NCBI RefSeq assembly: GCF_900188415.1
Contig: NZ_FZNV01000001.1
Coordinates: forward strand, 771,501 to 835,500
Direction of reading: 5' to 3'
From: Maribacter sedimenticola
GTDB lineage: Bacteria > Bacteroidota > Bacteroidia > Flavobacteriales > Flavobacteriaceae
DNA: 64,000 nucleotides
Shown here: one piece after another, positions 26,275 to 35,941 of the stretch
How positions within the stretch are numbered: position 1 is the first letter of the stretch
Layout of the letters: every line of letters starts with the position of its first letter
The notes under the pieces: generated by a model
The model's database searches: none
The model's input: only the letters and a program-made list of their open reading frames with translations
Told to the model about the DNA's origin: nothing
Translations under genes and position numbers: made by a program

Positions 26275-27279
26275 TTATTTAACCCGAACAACATAGGTAG
26301 CAATAGGTTCATTATTCGCAGTAATGTGTACATCATATAAGCCTTTCCTATCAAAATATTGCACCAGGCCCATTACGTTTGCTTTTCGTTGTACTTCTGA
26401 ATTGATGTCTATTTGATTGCCATATTTGTTTATCAATACTTGTAGCTTCCCAGTGAAGGTTTTGGGAACTTGAATGTGAAACGCAATACTGTCCCCTTTT
26501 TTTATAGAACTATGCATTTTTTCAGGTAGAACAGGTATTAATGATTCTCTAAAGGCTTCTTTATATATAACAGGGCCTTCTAGAAATTCCGTAAAGGATA
26601 TATTCGGTTTTGGATAGGAATTATTTGGTATTAGGGGGTAGTGGTTTTTAATGAACAATGTTGGTTCGGCCAGAAAATAACCATCAAAATATTGTGAAGA
26701 AAATCTTGGCGTTCCGTTATCTATTATAGTTTCCCCAGCAGACCAAGTGGCATCGCACACGTACCATTTGCCTCCTATTTCAATGCTGTTCCAAGAATGA
26801 TTGGGCATACTATTTTCAGTTAACTGTAATGTAGGCGTGCGTCCATAGCCGTCAATTATTGTACATCTAAACCCCGCCAAGTTGGCCATTTCCTTTACCA
26901 AATAGGCGTACCCTGTGCAGGCTGTTTTGCGCTCGTTTAGTAATTTATGAAAGACTTTAGGGGTAATGGTATGGTTCCACTTTAGAAAGGCGTCCCTGTC
27001 CTTTGCAAATCTCTTTCTCTTATTGCTTATTTTAAGGTAGGATGCGTAGTCATTTTCTATTGCGGTGCCGATCCAAGTGTATATTGCCCTAAATTTTTCT
27101 ACGTCCGTTTGTAATGTTGACGTCAAATGATGTACAAGGACAGGTAGATTTTTAAGACTACTGTCCTTGTACACATGGGCTATACTATCGGCCTTTTTAA
27201 AATCTACCAATATAAAATCAGCACGCTGGGCGTGCAAAACATTAGCAATAAAAACGATAATAAGGAAAGTGACCCTCAT
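26275..27279 (-). CDS. Exported transglutaminase-like protein
   Basis: A 334-residue protein with signal peptide (ends LHAQ). The transglutaminase core has the triad Cys121 (RKTACTGYAYL), His161 (NHSWNSIEIGGKWYVCD) and Asp176, after AIYTWIGTAIENDY; this is the fold used by proteases and cross-linking enzymes alike. The C-terminal part from about 230 is beta-rich and unassigned. Its ATG shares its A with the TAA of the upstream cysteine-cluster gene, so the two are translationally coupled. Confidence 0.88.
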   Translation of the reverse strand: MRVTFLIIVFIANVLHAQRADFILVDFKKADSIAHVYKDSSLKNLPVLVHHLTSTLQTDVEKFRAIYTWIGTAIENDYASYLKISNKRKRFAKDRDAFLKWNHTITPKVFHKLLNERKTACTGYAYLVKEMANLAGFRCTIIDGYGRTPTLQLTENSMPNHSWNSIEIGGKWYVCDATWSAGETIIDNGTPRFSSQYFDGYFLAEPTLFIKNHYPLIPNNSYPKPNISFTEFLEGPVIYKEAFRESLIPVLPEKMHSSIKKGDSIAFHIQVPKTFTGKLQVLINKYGNQIDINSEVQRKANVMGLVQYFDRKGLYDVHITANNEPIATYVVRVK

Positions 27280-28004
27280 TATTTAAAAATGGCAATGAAT
27301 TTTTGAAATATATTTTTCTTACTGGTATATGTACCGTCAATAACCACTTCGCCCATAAGTTCAACATCATAGGTATCAAACTTTAATTGAATGTCAATTG
27401 TTGAGGTCTTACTTTTTTTAATGGTATATTCTTGTGTTTCATAACCAAGAAAACTAAATACTAGAACATCGTCTACTTCCAATTGATCGGGGAATTCAAA
27501 CTTGCCGTCAAAATCTGTTTGTGTACCAACAGTAGTGCCCTTAAGGATTACGTTTACACCGGGTAGTGGTTCGTTAGATTCATCTATAATGGTACCAATA
27601 ACCAAATATTGTTCCTGTACTGTGGAAACCTTGCCCGTGTTGTTAACAACATTAGCGGTAATTTCCGTTTGCGGATTGGTAATTGCAGGCTCTTGGGCAC
27701 TGATTTTATTCGTGCACAGCGCCAATAGGGAAAAGCCCATTATACCTATACTTTTAGAAACTAAGGTATTGTTCATTGGTAGCGTTTTATATTTATAGGT
27801 CCTCAATTGAGATGGTTTAAAGCGGCCACATGTTTTACTTGTGGCAGTGGATAGGTAACGCACAAGTTCCTTATCGGTAAATTGGGTAAAATCAATAACT
27901 TCTTTTTGGCAACTTGTACAGAACCCTCCAATTTCGGTACTGCTAAAATTAGTAAATTTTTCATTGCATGGTGTGCTCAGGCCAATGGTCATATTACGCT
28001 TCAT
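27279..28004 (-). CDS. Membrane protein: N-terminal cysteine cluster, one TM, carboxypeptidase-regulatory-like domain
   Basis: A 241-residue protein. The N-terminal part has Cys13, Cys29, Cys32 and Cys59 (GFCTSCQKEVIDFT, KTCGRF), resembling a small zinc-binding domain. One hydrophobic segment lies at about 82-100. Beyond it, residues about 131-210 form a carboxypeptidase-regulatory-like beta-sandwich (EPLPGVNVILKGTTVGTQTD). With no N-terminal signal peptide the cysteine domain is probably cytoplasmic and the beta domain periplasmic, the topology of a membrane-bound regulator. It is coupled to the transglutaminase gene by a TAATG overlap. Function unknown. Confidence 0.82.
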   Translation of the reverse strand: MKRNMTIGLSTPCNEKFTNFSSTEIGGFCTSCQKEVIDFTQFTDKELVRYLSTATSKTCGRFKPSQLRTYKYKTLPMNNTLVSKSIGIMGFSLLALCTNKISAQEPAITNPQTEITANVVNNTGKVSTVQEQYLVIGTIIDESNEPLPGVNVILKGTTVGTQTDFDGKFEFPDQLEVDDVLVFSFLGYETQEYTIKKSKTSTIDIQLKFDTYDVELMGEVVIDGTYTSKKNIFQKFIAIFK

Positions 28005-28247
28005 AATTTGTGGTTTTATAATTGTACCCCTAATCTATCATATTACCAAATCACTCGAAACTAACAATGAGTAAAGCTGCACTTTGAGTGAGTTTGCAAG
28101 CCTATTACTTGTCATATCTTAAAATTAAATGGCTCGTTACATTCCGGTAGTTGAGAATATAGTATTCTAAAACGTTTTTATATCGTTTATTTAAAACAAT
28201 GCGTAAAAAGACACTATTTACTTCGACTTTAAAATCTAATTCATAAA
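28005..28247. other. Intergenic region between the cysteine-cluster gene and the pseudogene
   Basis: AT-rich, with no gene, repeat or promoter box I can support, apart from what must serve as the divergent upstream regions of the two flanking genes. Confidence 0.5.
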
Positions 28248-28461
28248 ATGAAAATTTTATCTTTTTACAGCAGGTTTGATAGTATTTTCCAGCTATAATG
28301 AGGAGACCATAACTACTGAAGAAGTTTAAAAAACTCTAGGTTATATACCGGCAAAAATGGATACTGTCCAAAATCGTAAATCTGATTTATATTCTATTGA
28401 AAATAGAATTTGGATGAGATTACAGAATTACCCGATGATCGAAGAAGCTTTTATCCCATAA
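28248..28461 (+). pseudogene. Decayed small lipoprotein gene
   Basis: From ATG 28248 the first codons read MKILSF, then the frame must shift by one base to continue as LFTAGLIVFSS-Y-NEETITTEEV, a lipoprotein signal peptide whose lipobox Cys has become Tyr. A TAA then interrupts this frame, after which it stays open as KTLGYIPAKMDTVQNRKSD and on to a stop at 28459-28461 just before a strong terminator. Three lesions (frameshift, lost lipid-attachment Cys, internal stop) point to a dead gene of about 70 residues. The parent family is not recognised. Confidence 0.65.
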
Positions 28462-28493
28462 AAAAAAGGCACTATTTGTTTTGCCTTTTTTTG
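28461..28493. terminator. Bidirectional intrinsic terminator
   Basis: Stem AAAAAAGGCA / TGCCTTTTTT with a 10-nt loop. It serves the alpha-2-macroglobulin gene on the - strand (stop at 28510) and the pseudogene on the + strand. Confidence 0.88.
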
Positions 28494-28509
28494 TTATAAA
28501 ATTATGTGA

Positions 28510-31500
28510 TTATTCCACTTGTACACGAATACCCTCACTATGGCTTTTGAACTCAGGGGCGTACATGCTTTCAATAGTGGTTATGCCATTACTAAAGTTA
28601 CCTGCGTTGTTTACGCGTACATCATATTCAAAAACAAAGTTGCCTTTTGGTAGGTAATCAAAGAAAAAGTTAGTGCTGGCATCCTTGGTACTTTCATAAT
28701 AACCAAGTCCGTCTTGCCATTTATAACTGGAGAGTACATTTACCGGTTCAAAACCGGCAGCTCTCATATCTTTCATATGAACAAATTCCATTGGCCTGTC
28801 AGATGACAATTCTATTCTTATGCGAACCAAGTCGCCAACCTGTAACAAAGTATCGTCCTTTACTTCTGAAATGACCTCGCCCGTAGGGGTGTTTTTCTTT
28901 AAGAAGATTTTTTTATTTAAAGCAAGTGGAGTGTTTGCACCGGTAATGTTGTCCAAATCCTCAAAATATTGCCAGTATAAAGCTCCCCAAGCTATTCCCT
29001 TACCTTTTTTATTTATCTGGACCTCACCCATTTTTGGGCTAATTTCGTTACCGTTCCATGATGTTTTGAAATATCCGGTACCGGCTTCAATTTTAACATC
29101 TTCCAATGTTGAAAGATTAATGGGATTGCCGCCAATTTCAACATCAACCGCTTCGGAAACGGATAACCAATCATTACCTTTAAGCAATAGGGCGTATACA
29201 GCTTCTGTAGTGGCCTTGGTGGTGCTCCATTGGTTGGTCTGTTTGTGTTTGAGCAACCAAATTTTAAGATTGTCCAAAACTTCCACATCCGTGGGCGTTA
29301 CTTCAGAAAAAGCTTCGATCAGTAATGCTTGTGTCTCAATAGGGGCTTGGTACCAAAACCAAGAACTGGTATTGTTTTTCCAGTACATTCCCAAATCATC
29401 ACTAACAATACTATTCTCTTTTAAAGCGCTCAATATTTTAACTGCTGTTTTGGTATCGCCTATACGGTGCAGGGCCAATGCCAACATGCCTTGTGCATAT
29501 AACCCTTTTTTCTGCCAATATTGTTGTGCTTGTGTTACATAATAGGTTCTTATTTTTTCTACTTTTTGAGAAGTTGCCACATCCGGGAAAAAGCTTCTCA
29601 TGTATAAGTAATGAACCTGATATATACTTAAATGATCATCATTGATATTTGAGGAATTTCTTAGCATTCTCTCATGTTCCTTTACAAATTCCGTATCTAG
29701 ATATTCTAGTGCATTTATGATTATCCTATTGTTATTTGTTTTGTTAAGCGCACTGACGTTCAAATGCCTTAATTGTCCAAAACCGGTAAGAATATGCTGT
29801 GTAATATAACGGTTGTCCGGACCTACTTTAAACCAGGCCCAGGCACCATTGGAATTTTGGTTTTGGGTTAGTTTTCTTAATGCGATGCCTTCTTCGTTTT
29901 TCATCTTATTTAAATTGAACAAAAGGCCTATCCGTTTTTTTTGTTCCTTTTCTGATTGTGCATCACGCAACCATGGGGTTTCCTGAATAAGTAATGATTT
30001 TAACTCTTGATTTTTTTCAAGATTGCTCATCAAAATATCTTCATTTGCCCATTGATCGAATACATCGCGAATTCTAGGGTTACTGTTTGCAATATGGCTT
30101 GCCAAAGTATTTGCATAAAACCTGGAGAAAATCTGTTCATTGCAATCATAAGGGTATTCCATTAAATAGGGTAGGGCCTGTATGGCATACCATGCAGGAT
30201 TGGAGGTCATCTCCAAAGTCAGTTTATGGTGTTTTAGTGTTGTAGATTGGTCTGTGTTCATTAATTTGTTCAGGGTAAAAGTTTTAGATTGGTTGCCTCT
30301 TATCCACATTGGTAACGTTTCAGTCACTAAAGTTCTATTGGAAAGAACGGGCAACATATTTTGTTCCCCATCTGAAAATTCACCGGTTTGTGCAATTATT
30401 TTATACTGAACGGATTGTACCCCTTCTGGAATCTTTAACTGCCATGACACTTGGGTGTTGTTAAGTGAATCTACCCGAAACGATATGTCCTGATTGGATT
30501 CGGATAGCACATCCATAGAAATGTCCTTGTTGGTTAATGCATCCGTTAACGCCAACGTGGCTTTCCCAGAAAGCTTTTTCGTAGTTAGATTGGCAATCTT
30601 TGTACTGATGGTAATTACGTCTCCCTCCCTTAAAAACCGTGGGGCATTGGGAACGACCATTAATTCTTTTTGGGTAACCGTTGATAATTTGACAATGTTA
30701 CTTTGTAAATCTGCTGTATGTGCAAGCAATTGTACATTCCATTTTGTCAATGCTTCTGGGGAATTAAAGCTAAAGGTTACATGCCCGTCCTTATCTGTGC
30801 GAAGTTCTGGGAAAAAGAATGCGGTTTCCTGTAAATTTTTGCGAATAGCAACCTGTTGTGGTTGTACCGTATTCTGAGTAGTTTCCGTATTATTCTCTGC
30901 TGTCGCCTCACTCTCTCCTTGTATTGTATTTACACTGTCGGGAATACCACTTCCGGTGATAATTACCTCATCTAATTTAGCATTGGAATCCTCAAGGCTT
31001 GAAACCATTGGGGCAGACTTTTGAGCATACCCTTTTCTGCTTTCATAGAAACCATAATTGGTTCTGTTTAAATTAAACCCAAACCAATTGAGTTCATCAA
31101 AAATTAAGGATGAGTAGCTAATATTAGGGTAACTGAAATAGTTTTTAAAACTACCCGTTGCAAAACTGTTTTGGACATTTAATCTAATCCTTGAAAAATA
31201 TGTGGGACGATCAAACGGATTAAAACTCCAATTATGGGTTGTAAACTGGTCAAGAGAGCTGTCGTACATGCTTGCCAAAAGTTCTGCGGCAACTTTATCA
31301 CCTTTGTTTCCCTTTATTTTGAACGACCACGTTTCATCCGTGCCGGGAGCAAGTTTATCCCTAAAGGTCAAGGTTTCTATTTGTAAATCTGTGTTTGGGT
31401 ACGGTACTGGTATAATTAAACTTTCCGCATGAAATGAATTTTTATAGGCGTATCTATAATGCACTGCAAAACCACCCAAATCTTTTTTTGTTACGGGAAG

Positions 31501-34500
31501 TGTTATCGTCTTTGATGTACTAAGGTTGATCAGCATTGAGTCCACAATTTCATGATCTTTTTCAATATAAACCATTACATCAAGTTCGTTGGCATTCGTT
31601 AAAAATGTAATTTTCGCCTTTTCGCCAATGGCATATTTCGGTCGATCAGTTTTAATCTGAAACAATTGGTTATCCGCCAATTTGTTGTCATTATCGGTAA
31701 GGGTCAATTGTGCTATATCTTTTACGGGCTGTCCAAACTTATCCTTCGTTTCCAGTTCCATTACATAATTGCCCGACTGCCATTTCTTTAATTTATCCAG
31801 GGTTATGGTAGTGGTGTTCGCAGTATTGAAATTGGTTTTCCATACCATTTTTTCTTTTTCCCATTGAGCAGGGTCGTCTTCATTTTTGTAAGCATCATAG
31901 GGGTATAGTTCCTTAAACTCCTGTTCCGTAAACCCACTATAATCAGGGGCTGGCCATGGTCTGGAACGTAATACATTGGTAGGTGCTTGTAATTTATAAA
32001 GTTTAATGGTACCGGTAGACGAAACTGGCATGTCATTTAAATTGGTGCTCTTAATACTGAACTGGGCATCTTTAGTTTCCTTATCCAATACCTTAGGAAG
32101 CAAGAGCTGTACATTTAATACATGATAACCTACCTTGACAGTTGTAGTAGCGCTTCGGGTTTCACCGTTAATATCCGTTACATCGGCAGTGATTTCATAA
32201 TTAAATATGGGGAGGTCTACCTTATTCATTCTTTCATCGGACAAAGCCTTAAAATGTATGGAATAATTACCATTATCGTCCGTTATGGTCTCGCCCTGTA
32301 CTATTTCCTGTGGAGTATTTTGGATTTGAGGCCTACGCCAATAATACCAAACGGGTAGGTCAACAATTCTTTTGACACGGTATACGACCTTTGCATTGGT
32401 AATGGCGCTGCCCGCATAAGCCATGGCCTTACCTGTTACGGTTATACTATCGTTTACTTTATAGCTGTCGCTGATCGGTTTAAAGTCTGTTTCAAATTTT
32501 GGTCGTTTGTACTCTTCAACAGAAAGTGGATGGTAACCATTAATCTCAATATCGTCCGAATAAATTTGTAGCGCATACCTTCCGGTAAGTCCATCATTGG
32601 GTAATACAAACTCACCGGAAAAAGAGCCATAGTCATTGGTAACCTTCATTTGGCTTGATATCATTTGGCCATTGGCGTTAAAAAGTGCTATTTCTAGGGT
32701 AGTGTCCGTAATAATACTTGAATCTCCATTGCTTTGCTGTACCGCGATTCCTTTAAAATATATGGGTTGCCCAGGCCTGTATATACTTCTATCGGTAAAT
32801 AAAAAGCATGTGTTGGTTTCGGACTCATTGGTGTCATTATAACTTCTGCCTAAATAATAATTGTCAAAGTAGGCTGTTTCATTACTCTTTGTTACGGTTA
32901 TATTGATATTGCCCCATGTATCCTTGTCTTTTTTTATTGTTATGTTTCCTAAATCATTGGTGGTAAAGGTTTCGCTTTTTTGGGGTGCATTATAATTTTG
33001 TCTGTAATGAAAGGTAACGGTTGCCCCGGCAATGGGTCTGCCGTTATTGCGGTCCAGAACATGATAGGTTTGGTGTGTATTGGTTTGTGTTTCGTTTACC
33101 GCAAAATCCGTTACCTGTACTACTTCATAACTGTAAGCAGATGCTTTTGAATCTTTAGGCTGTAGAATAACTATGTATTGACCATTGTTCAATGCTGGTA
33201 TTGAAATTTCAGTACTATGGGTCTGGTGGTCATTTTCCGTGGTTAAGGCGGCATTCCATGATTGCGCTATTGGTAACGTTGAAATCAGTGCTAATTTTTC
33301 GTCCTCATTATATAGCTCATTCAATTTTTCCAACGCTGTTCTTGAAATAGAATGCGCCGTTAACTCGATATGTTCAACGTTTTTATAGGTTACCAATAGT
33401 CTACCCACCGTGTTGTTTGGAATATATTTTTCATACGTAACATGTACGAATGGCGTGGTAATTTCATTTTTAAGGGCGATAGATTTTTCTGCAGCCCTGC
33501 TATTTGGAAATTTGGCAATAATCTCATCACAAATTTTTACAGCTTCCTTTAATTTCCATTGGTGTTCATTGGCAGACCGTGGATTGTACAGTCCTCCTAT
33601 TTCCTTATATCGTTCGGCAATTTCATAGAGGTACAAACCTGCAAAAGGACTATTACGTATTCCGTCAGCCGTATTTTTTAAAACATCTATCAAAATTTCA
33701 TCCTTGTTGGAAAAAGTAGCATGTTTGTGGGTGTACAATAGACGCTCAATATCTACTAAGGTCAGGGGCGCCAGATCAGGATTGCCAAAGTGAAAGGCCG
33801 TTAACTGACGGTAAATTCCCAACGCTTTAGACTGCAGTGAAACCGATTGTTCCTTATCAATTTCCATTGTACTAAATGTATATGCATCACATAACATTTC
33901 AGCGGTATTGATTTTAAAAACTTCTAACGGTTTTTGAATGCTGTTTTCACTTGTGGTGTAAAAGGATAATGCCGTATGGGCCAACAAATCAAAAAGTGTA
34001 GGCCTGAACGTGCTAGAATTTTTTTCCTCTTCCAATATCGTGCTAAACGTTGCAATGGGTGTAGCCTGTAAATCTGCCGGATTCGCCAGGGAAGCTTGAA
34101 AATTTTGATCTATTTCCTGAAATAGTGTGTGCAAGTCCCACGTTCTGAAATCTACCGTATCCACTTTTTGTGCTGTAGTAGTACGATTATAAAATCGATA
34201 CCTGTTCGCTTGAAAGTATTGCCAATAAATGTTTGCCAGATAACTATGGAGAATATTTTTGATGACACCATTAGAATCATCGATTTCCATTTTAAAATCA
34301 TTGACAATACTTAACTCGGCATCTTCCTTTAAGGTTAGCCCATATCTGGATTTATGCAGTAGGGCCTTTATAATTTGAGTTTTATTGCCTTCCTGTTTTG
34401 CTTTTTTGGAAATGGACTCTACAAGTTCAAGTGCGGATTTGGTCAAATTGTCATCCTGCAATTTTTCTACTTGCTCCCAAAGGGTTGTATAGTCATCATT

Positions 34501-34563
34501 TTGCTGTGCATTGCCCATTTGGGCAAACAAAAAAATACCGAGAATGATATGTAGTCTTTTCAT
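28510..34563 (-). CDS. Alpha-2-macroglobulin family protein
   Basis: A giant 2,017-residue exported protein from the ATG at 34563, giving a signal peptide (MKRLHIILGIFLFAQ, cleavage at NAQ); an ATG at 34608 adds a non-signal leader. Macroglobulin beta domains fill the middle (SIYRPGQPIYFKGIAVQQ is typical MG). The A2M domain begins IRKNLQETAFFFPELRTD. The thioester-type motif is present as CNEQ (Cys1474, in YPYDCNEQ), followed by the alpha/alpha toroid. Such proteins are thought to trap proteases. The presumed bait region (about 1194-1203) contains LDEVIITGSG, resembling a TonB-plug segment. No pbpC is nearby. Confidence 0.93.
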   Translation of the reverse strand: MKRLHIILGIFLFAQMGNAQQNDDYTTLWEQVEKLQDDNLTKSALELVESISKKAKQEGNKTQIIKALLHKSRYGLTLKEDAELSIVNDFKMEIDDSNGVIKNILHSYLANIYWQYFQANRYRFYNRTTTAQKVDTVDFRTWDLHTLFQEIDQNFQASLANPADLQATPIATFSTILEEEKNSSTFRPTLFDLLAHTALSFYTTSENSIQKPLEVFKINTAEMLCDAYTFSTMEIDKEQSVSLQSKALGIYRQLTAFHFGNPDLAPLTLVDIERLLYTHKHATFSNKDEILIDVLKNTADGIRNSPFAGLYLYEIAERYKEIGGLYNPRSANEHQWKLKEAVKICDEIIAKFPNSRAAEKSIALKNEITTPFVHVTYEKYIPNNTVGRLLVTYKNVEHIELTAHSISRTALEKLNELYNEDEKLALISTLPIAQSWNAALTTENDHQTHSTEISIPALNNGQYIVILQPKDSKASAYSYEVVQVTDFAVNETQTNTHQTYHVLDRNNGRPIAGATVTFHYRQNYNAPQKSETFTTNDLGNITIKKDKDTWGNINITVTKSNETAYFDNYYLGRSYNDTNESETNTCFLFTDRSIYRPGQPIYFKGIAVQQSNGDSSIITDTTLEIALFNANGQMISSQMKVTNDYGSFSGEFVLPNDGLTGRYALQIYSDDIEINGYHPLSVEEYKRPKFETDFKPISDSYKVNDSITVTGKAMAYAGSAITNAKVVYRVKRIVDLPVWYYWRRPQIQNTPQEIVQGETITDDNGNYSIHFKALSDERMNKVDLPIFNYEITADVTDINGETRSATTTVKVGYHVLNVQLLLPKVLDKETKDAQFSIKSTNLNDMPVSSTGTIKLYKLQAPTNVLRSRPWPAPDYSGFTEQEFKELYPYDAYKNEDDPAQWEKEKMVWKTNFNTANTTTITLDKLKKWQSGNYVMELETKDKFGQPVKDIAQLTLTDNDNKLADNQLFQIKTDRPKYAIGEKAKITFLTNANELDVMVYIEKDHEIVDSMLINLSTSKTITLPVTKKDLGGFAVHYRYAYKNSFHAESLIIPVPYPNTDLQIETLTFRDKLAPGTDETWSFKIKGNKGDKVAAELLASMYDSSLDQFTTHNWSFNPFDRPTYFSRIRLNVQNSFATGSFKNYFSYPNISYSSLIFDELNWFGFNLNRTNYGFYESRKGYAQKSAPMVSSLEDSNAKLDEVIITGSGIPDSVNTIQGESEATAENNTETTQNTVQPQQVAIRKNLQETAFFFPELRTDKDGHVTFSFNSPEALTKWNVQLLAHTADLQSNIVKLSTVTQKELMVVPNAPRFLREGDVITISTKIANLTTKKLSGKATLALTDALTNKDISMDVLSESNQDISFRVDSLNNTQVSWQLKIPEGVQSVQYKIIAQTGEFSDGEQNMLPVLSNRTLVTETLPMWIRGNQSKTFTLNKLMNTDQSTTLKHHKLTLEMTSNPAWYAIQALPYLMEYPYDCNEQIFSRFYANTLASHIANSNPRIRDVFDQWANEDILMSNLEKNQELKSLLIQETPWLRDAQSEKEQKKRIGLLFNLNKMKNEEGIALRKLTQNQNSNGAWAWFKVGPDNRYITQHILTGFGQLRHLNVSALNKTNNNRIIINALEYLDTEFVKEHERMLRNSSNINDDHLSIYQVHYLYMRSFFPDVATSQKVEKIRTYYVTQAQQYWQKKGLYAQGMLALALHRIGDTKTAVKILSALKENSIVSDDLGMYWKNNTSSWFWYQAPIETQALLIEAFSEVTPTDVEVLDNLKIWLLKHKQTNQWSTTKATTEAVYALLLKGNDWLSVSEAVDVEIGGNPINLSTLEDVKIEAGTGYFKTSWNGNEISPKMGEVQINKKGKGIAWGALYWQYFEDLDNITGANTPLALNKKIFLKKNTPTGEVISEVKDDTLLQVGDLVRIRIELSSDRPMEFVHMKDMRAAGFEPVNVLSSYKWQDGLGYYESTKDASTNFFFDYLPKGNFVFEYDVRVNNAGNFSNGITTIESMYAPEFKSHSEGIRVQVE

Positions 34564-34713
34564 ATATGTAAAATTACAATACAAAACTGTGCCAAATTTA
34601 TTATTCAATCAACCTAAAATTAGTAAAAGGTATTTTTGGGTTAGTAAGCTGTTCTTTAAAACTGACCACTATTGTTTTAGGGCTGTTGGCAGTTCATAAA
34701 TCGTTAAAAGTAC

Positions 34714-35751
34714 TTAGCGTAATTGTGTAGTTGAATAGGTTTCAAAATATTCCTTAACCTGTTCTATGTGCTTTTCCTTGGCTTCTTGATCTAGCCAACT
34801 TGCTTTAAAGCCGTTGATCGCCAACTGTTTTAATTGGGTTGTGGATAAATTCAATGCCTTAGCGGTCTCATAGTAGTTCTCATTCATATATCCTCCAAAA
34901 TATGCGGGATCATCTGAATGTATGGTTGCCAAAATCCCCTTATCCAACATTTTGGCTACGGGATGGTCTTCTAATTTTTGAACGACCTTTAGTTCTAAAT
35001 TGCTTAAAGGACATAGCGTTAATGGAATTTGTTCCTTTACCAAGCGTTTTACTAATATTTCATCATCCACACAACGATTACCATGATCAATACGGATAAC
35101 CTTTAAGAGGTCCAACGCTTCATAGATATACTCTTTTGGTCCTTCCTCGCCAGCATGGGACACCAATTTGTACCCTTGTGCTGCCGATGCTTTGAAAACA
35201 TTGATAAACTTACTTGGGGGATTGCCCAACTCCGAAGAATCCAGGCCTACACCATCAATCCATTCCTTAAATGGCAAGGATTCTTCCAATGTTTTAAAAG
35301 CGGCCTCTTCGCTTAAATGTCTTAGGTAGGACATAATCAGTTTAAATGTAATGCCATATTCCTGTTCACCTTTTTTTAGGGCATTATAGATTCCATTAAT
35401 TACCACTGAAAATGGAACACCTCTTTCTATATGCGTTTGCGGGTCAAAAAATACTTCTACATGAACAACGTTTTGTTGATGTACTTTTTTTAAATATTCA
35501 TAGGTTAATTCAAAAAAATCTTGCTCATGGAGCAAGACTTGGGCACCTAGATAATACAAGTCTAAAAACTCCTGTAGGTTATTGAACTTATATGCTTTTT
35601 TTAAATCTTCAACAGATTTATATGCCAATTCAATATTGTTTCTCCTTGCAATCTTGAACATAAGATCCGCTTCCAAGCTCCCTTCAATATGTAAATGTAG
35701 TTCTGTTTTAGGAATACCTTGTATTAGTTCTTTCAGGTGAGATGGGTTCAT
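34714..35751 (-). CDS. add: Adenosine deaminase
   Basis: Metal-dependent amidohydrolase of 345 residues converting adenosine to inosine. Metal ligands His19 and His21 are in ELHLHIEGS; SHAGEEGP (catalytic and metal region), LCPLSNLEL and HSDDPAYFGG complete the active site. It feeds purine salvage, like the Hpt-Adk fusion elsewhere in the window. It is a single-gene unit with a 105-nt gap after it towards the alpha-2-macroglobulin start. Confidence 0.96.
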   Translation of the reverse strand: MNPSHLKELIQGIPKTELHLHIEGSLEADLMFKIARRNNIELAYKSVEDLKKAYKFNNLQEFLDLYYLGAQVLLHEQDFFELTYEYLKKVHQQNVVHVEVFFDPQTHIERGVPFSVVINGIYNALKKGEQEYGITFKLIMSYLRHLSEEAAFKTLEESLPFKEWIDGVGLDSSELGNPPSKFINVFKASAAQGYKLVSHAGEEGPKEYIYEALDLLKVIRIDHGNRCVDDEILVKRLVKEQIPLTLCPLSNLELKVVQKLEDHPVAKMLDKGILATIHSDDPAYFGGYMNENYYETAKALNLSTTQLKQLAINGFKASWLDQEAKEKHIEQVKEYFETYSTTQLR

Positions 35752-35941
35752 GGGCAGATTAATTTTTATTGTCCTTAACAGTAAATTGGAACGGTTTATA
35801 AATTTACATATCTAATGTCAATTATACCGCCCCTAGATTTTTTAATTAAGGGATAATACTTTGGATACGATCCAAGTGATATTTGCCAGTTCCATGTTTT
35901 GATTACATAGGTAAAACTGACTGCGATGTAAACGTCACACG

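Noticed and set aside
35861-35875. Operator-like palindrome TTGGAT-ACG-ATCCAA before the MDR gene region
   Set aside because: Six-bp arms occur by chance in AT-rich DNA and it lies downstream of the MDR gene and upstream of add without any regulator nearby.
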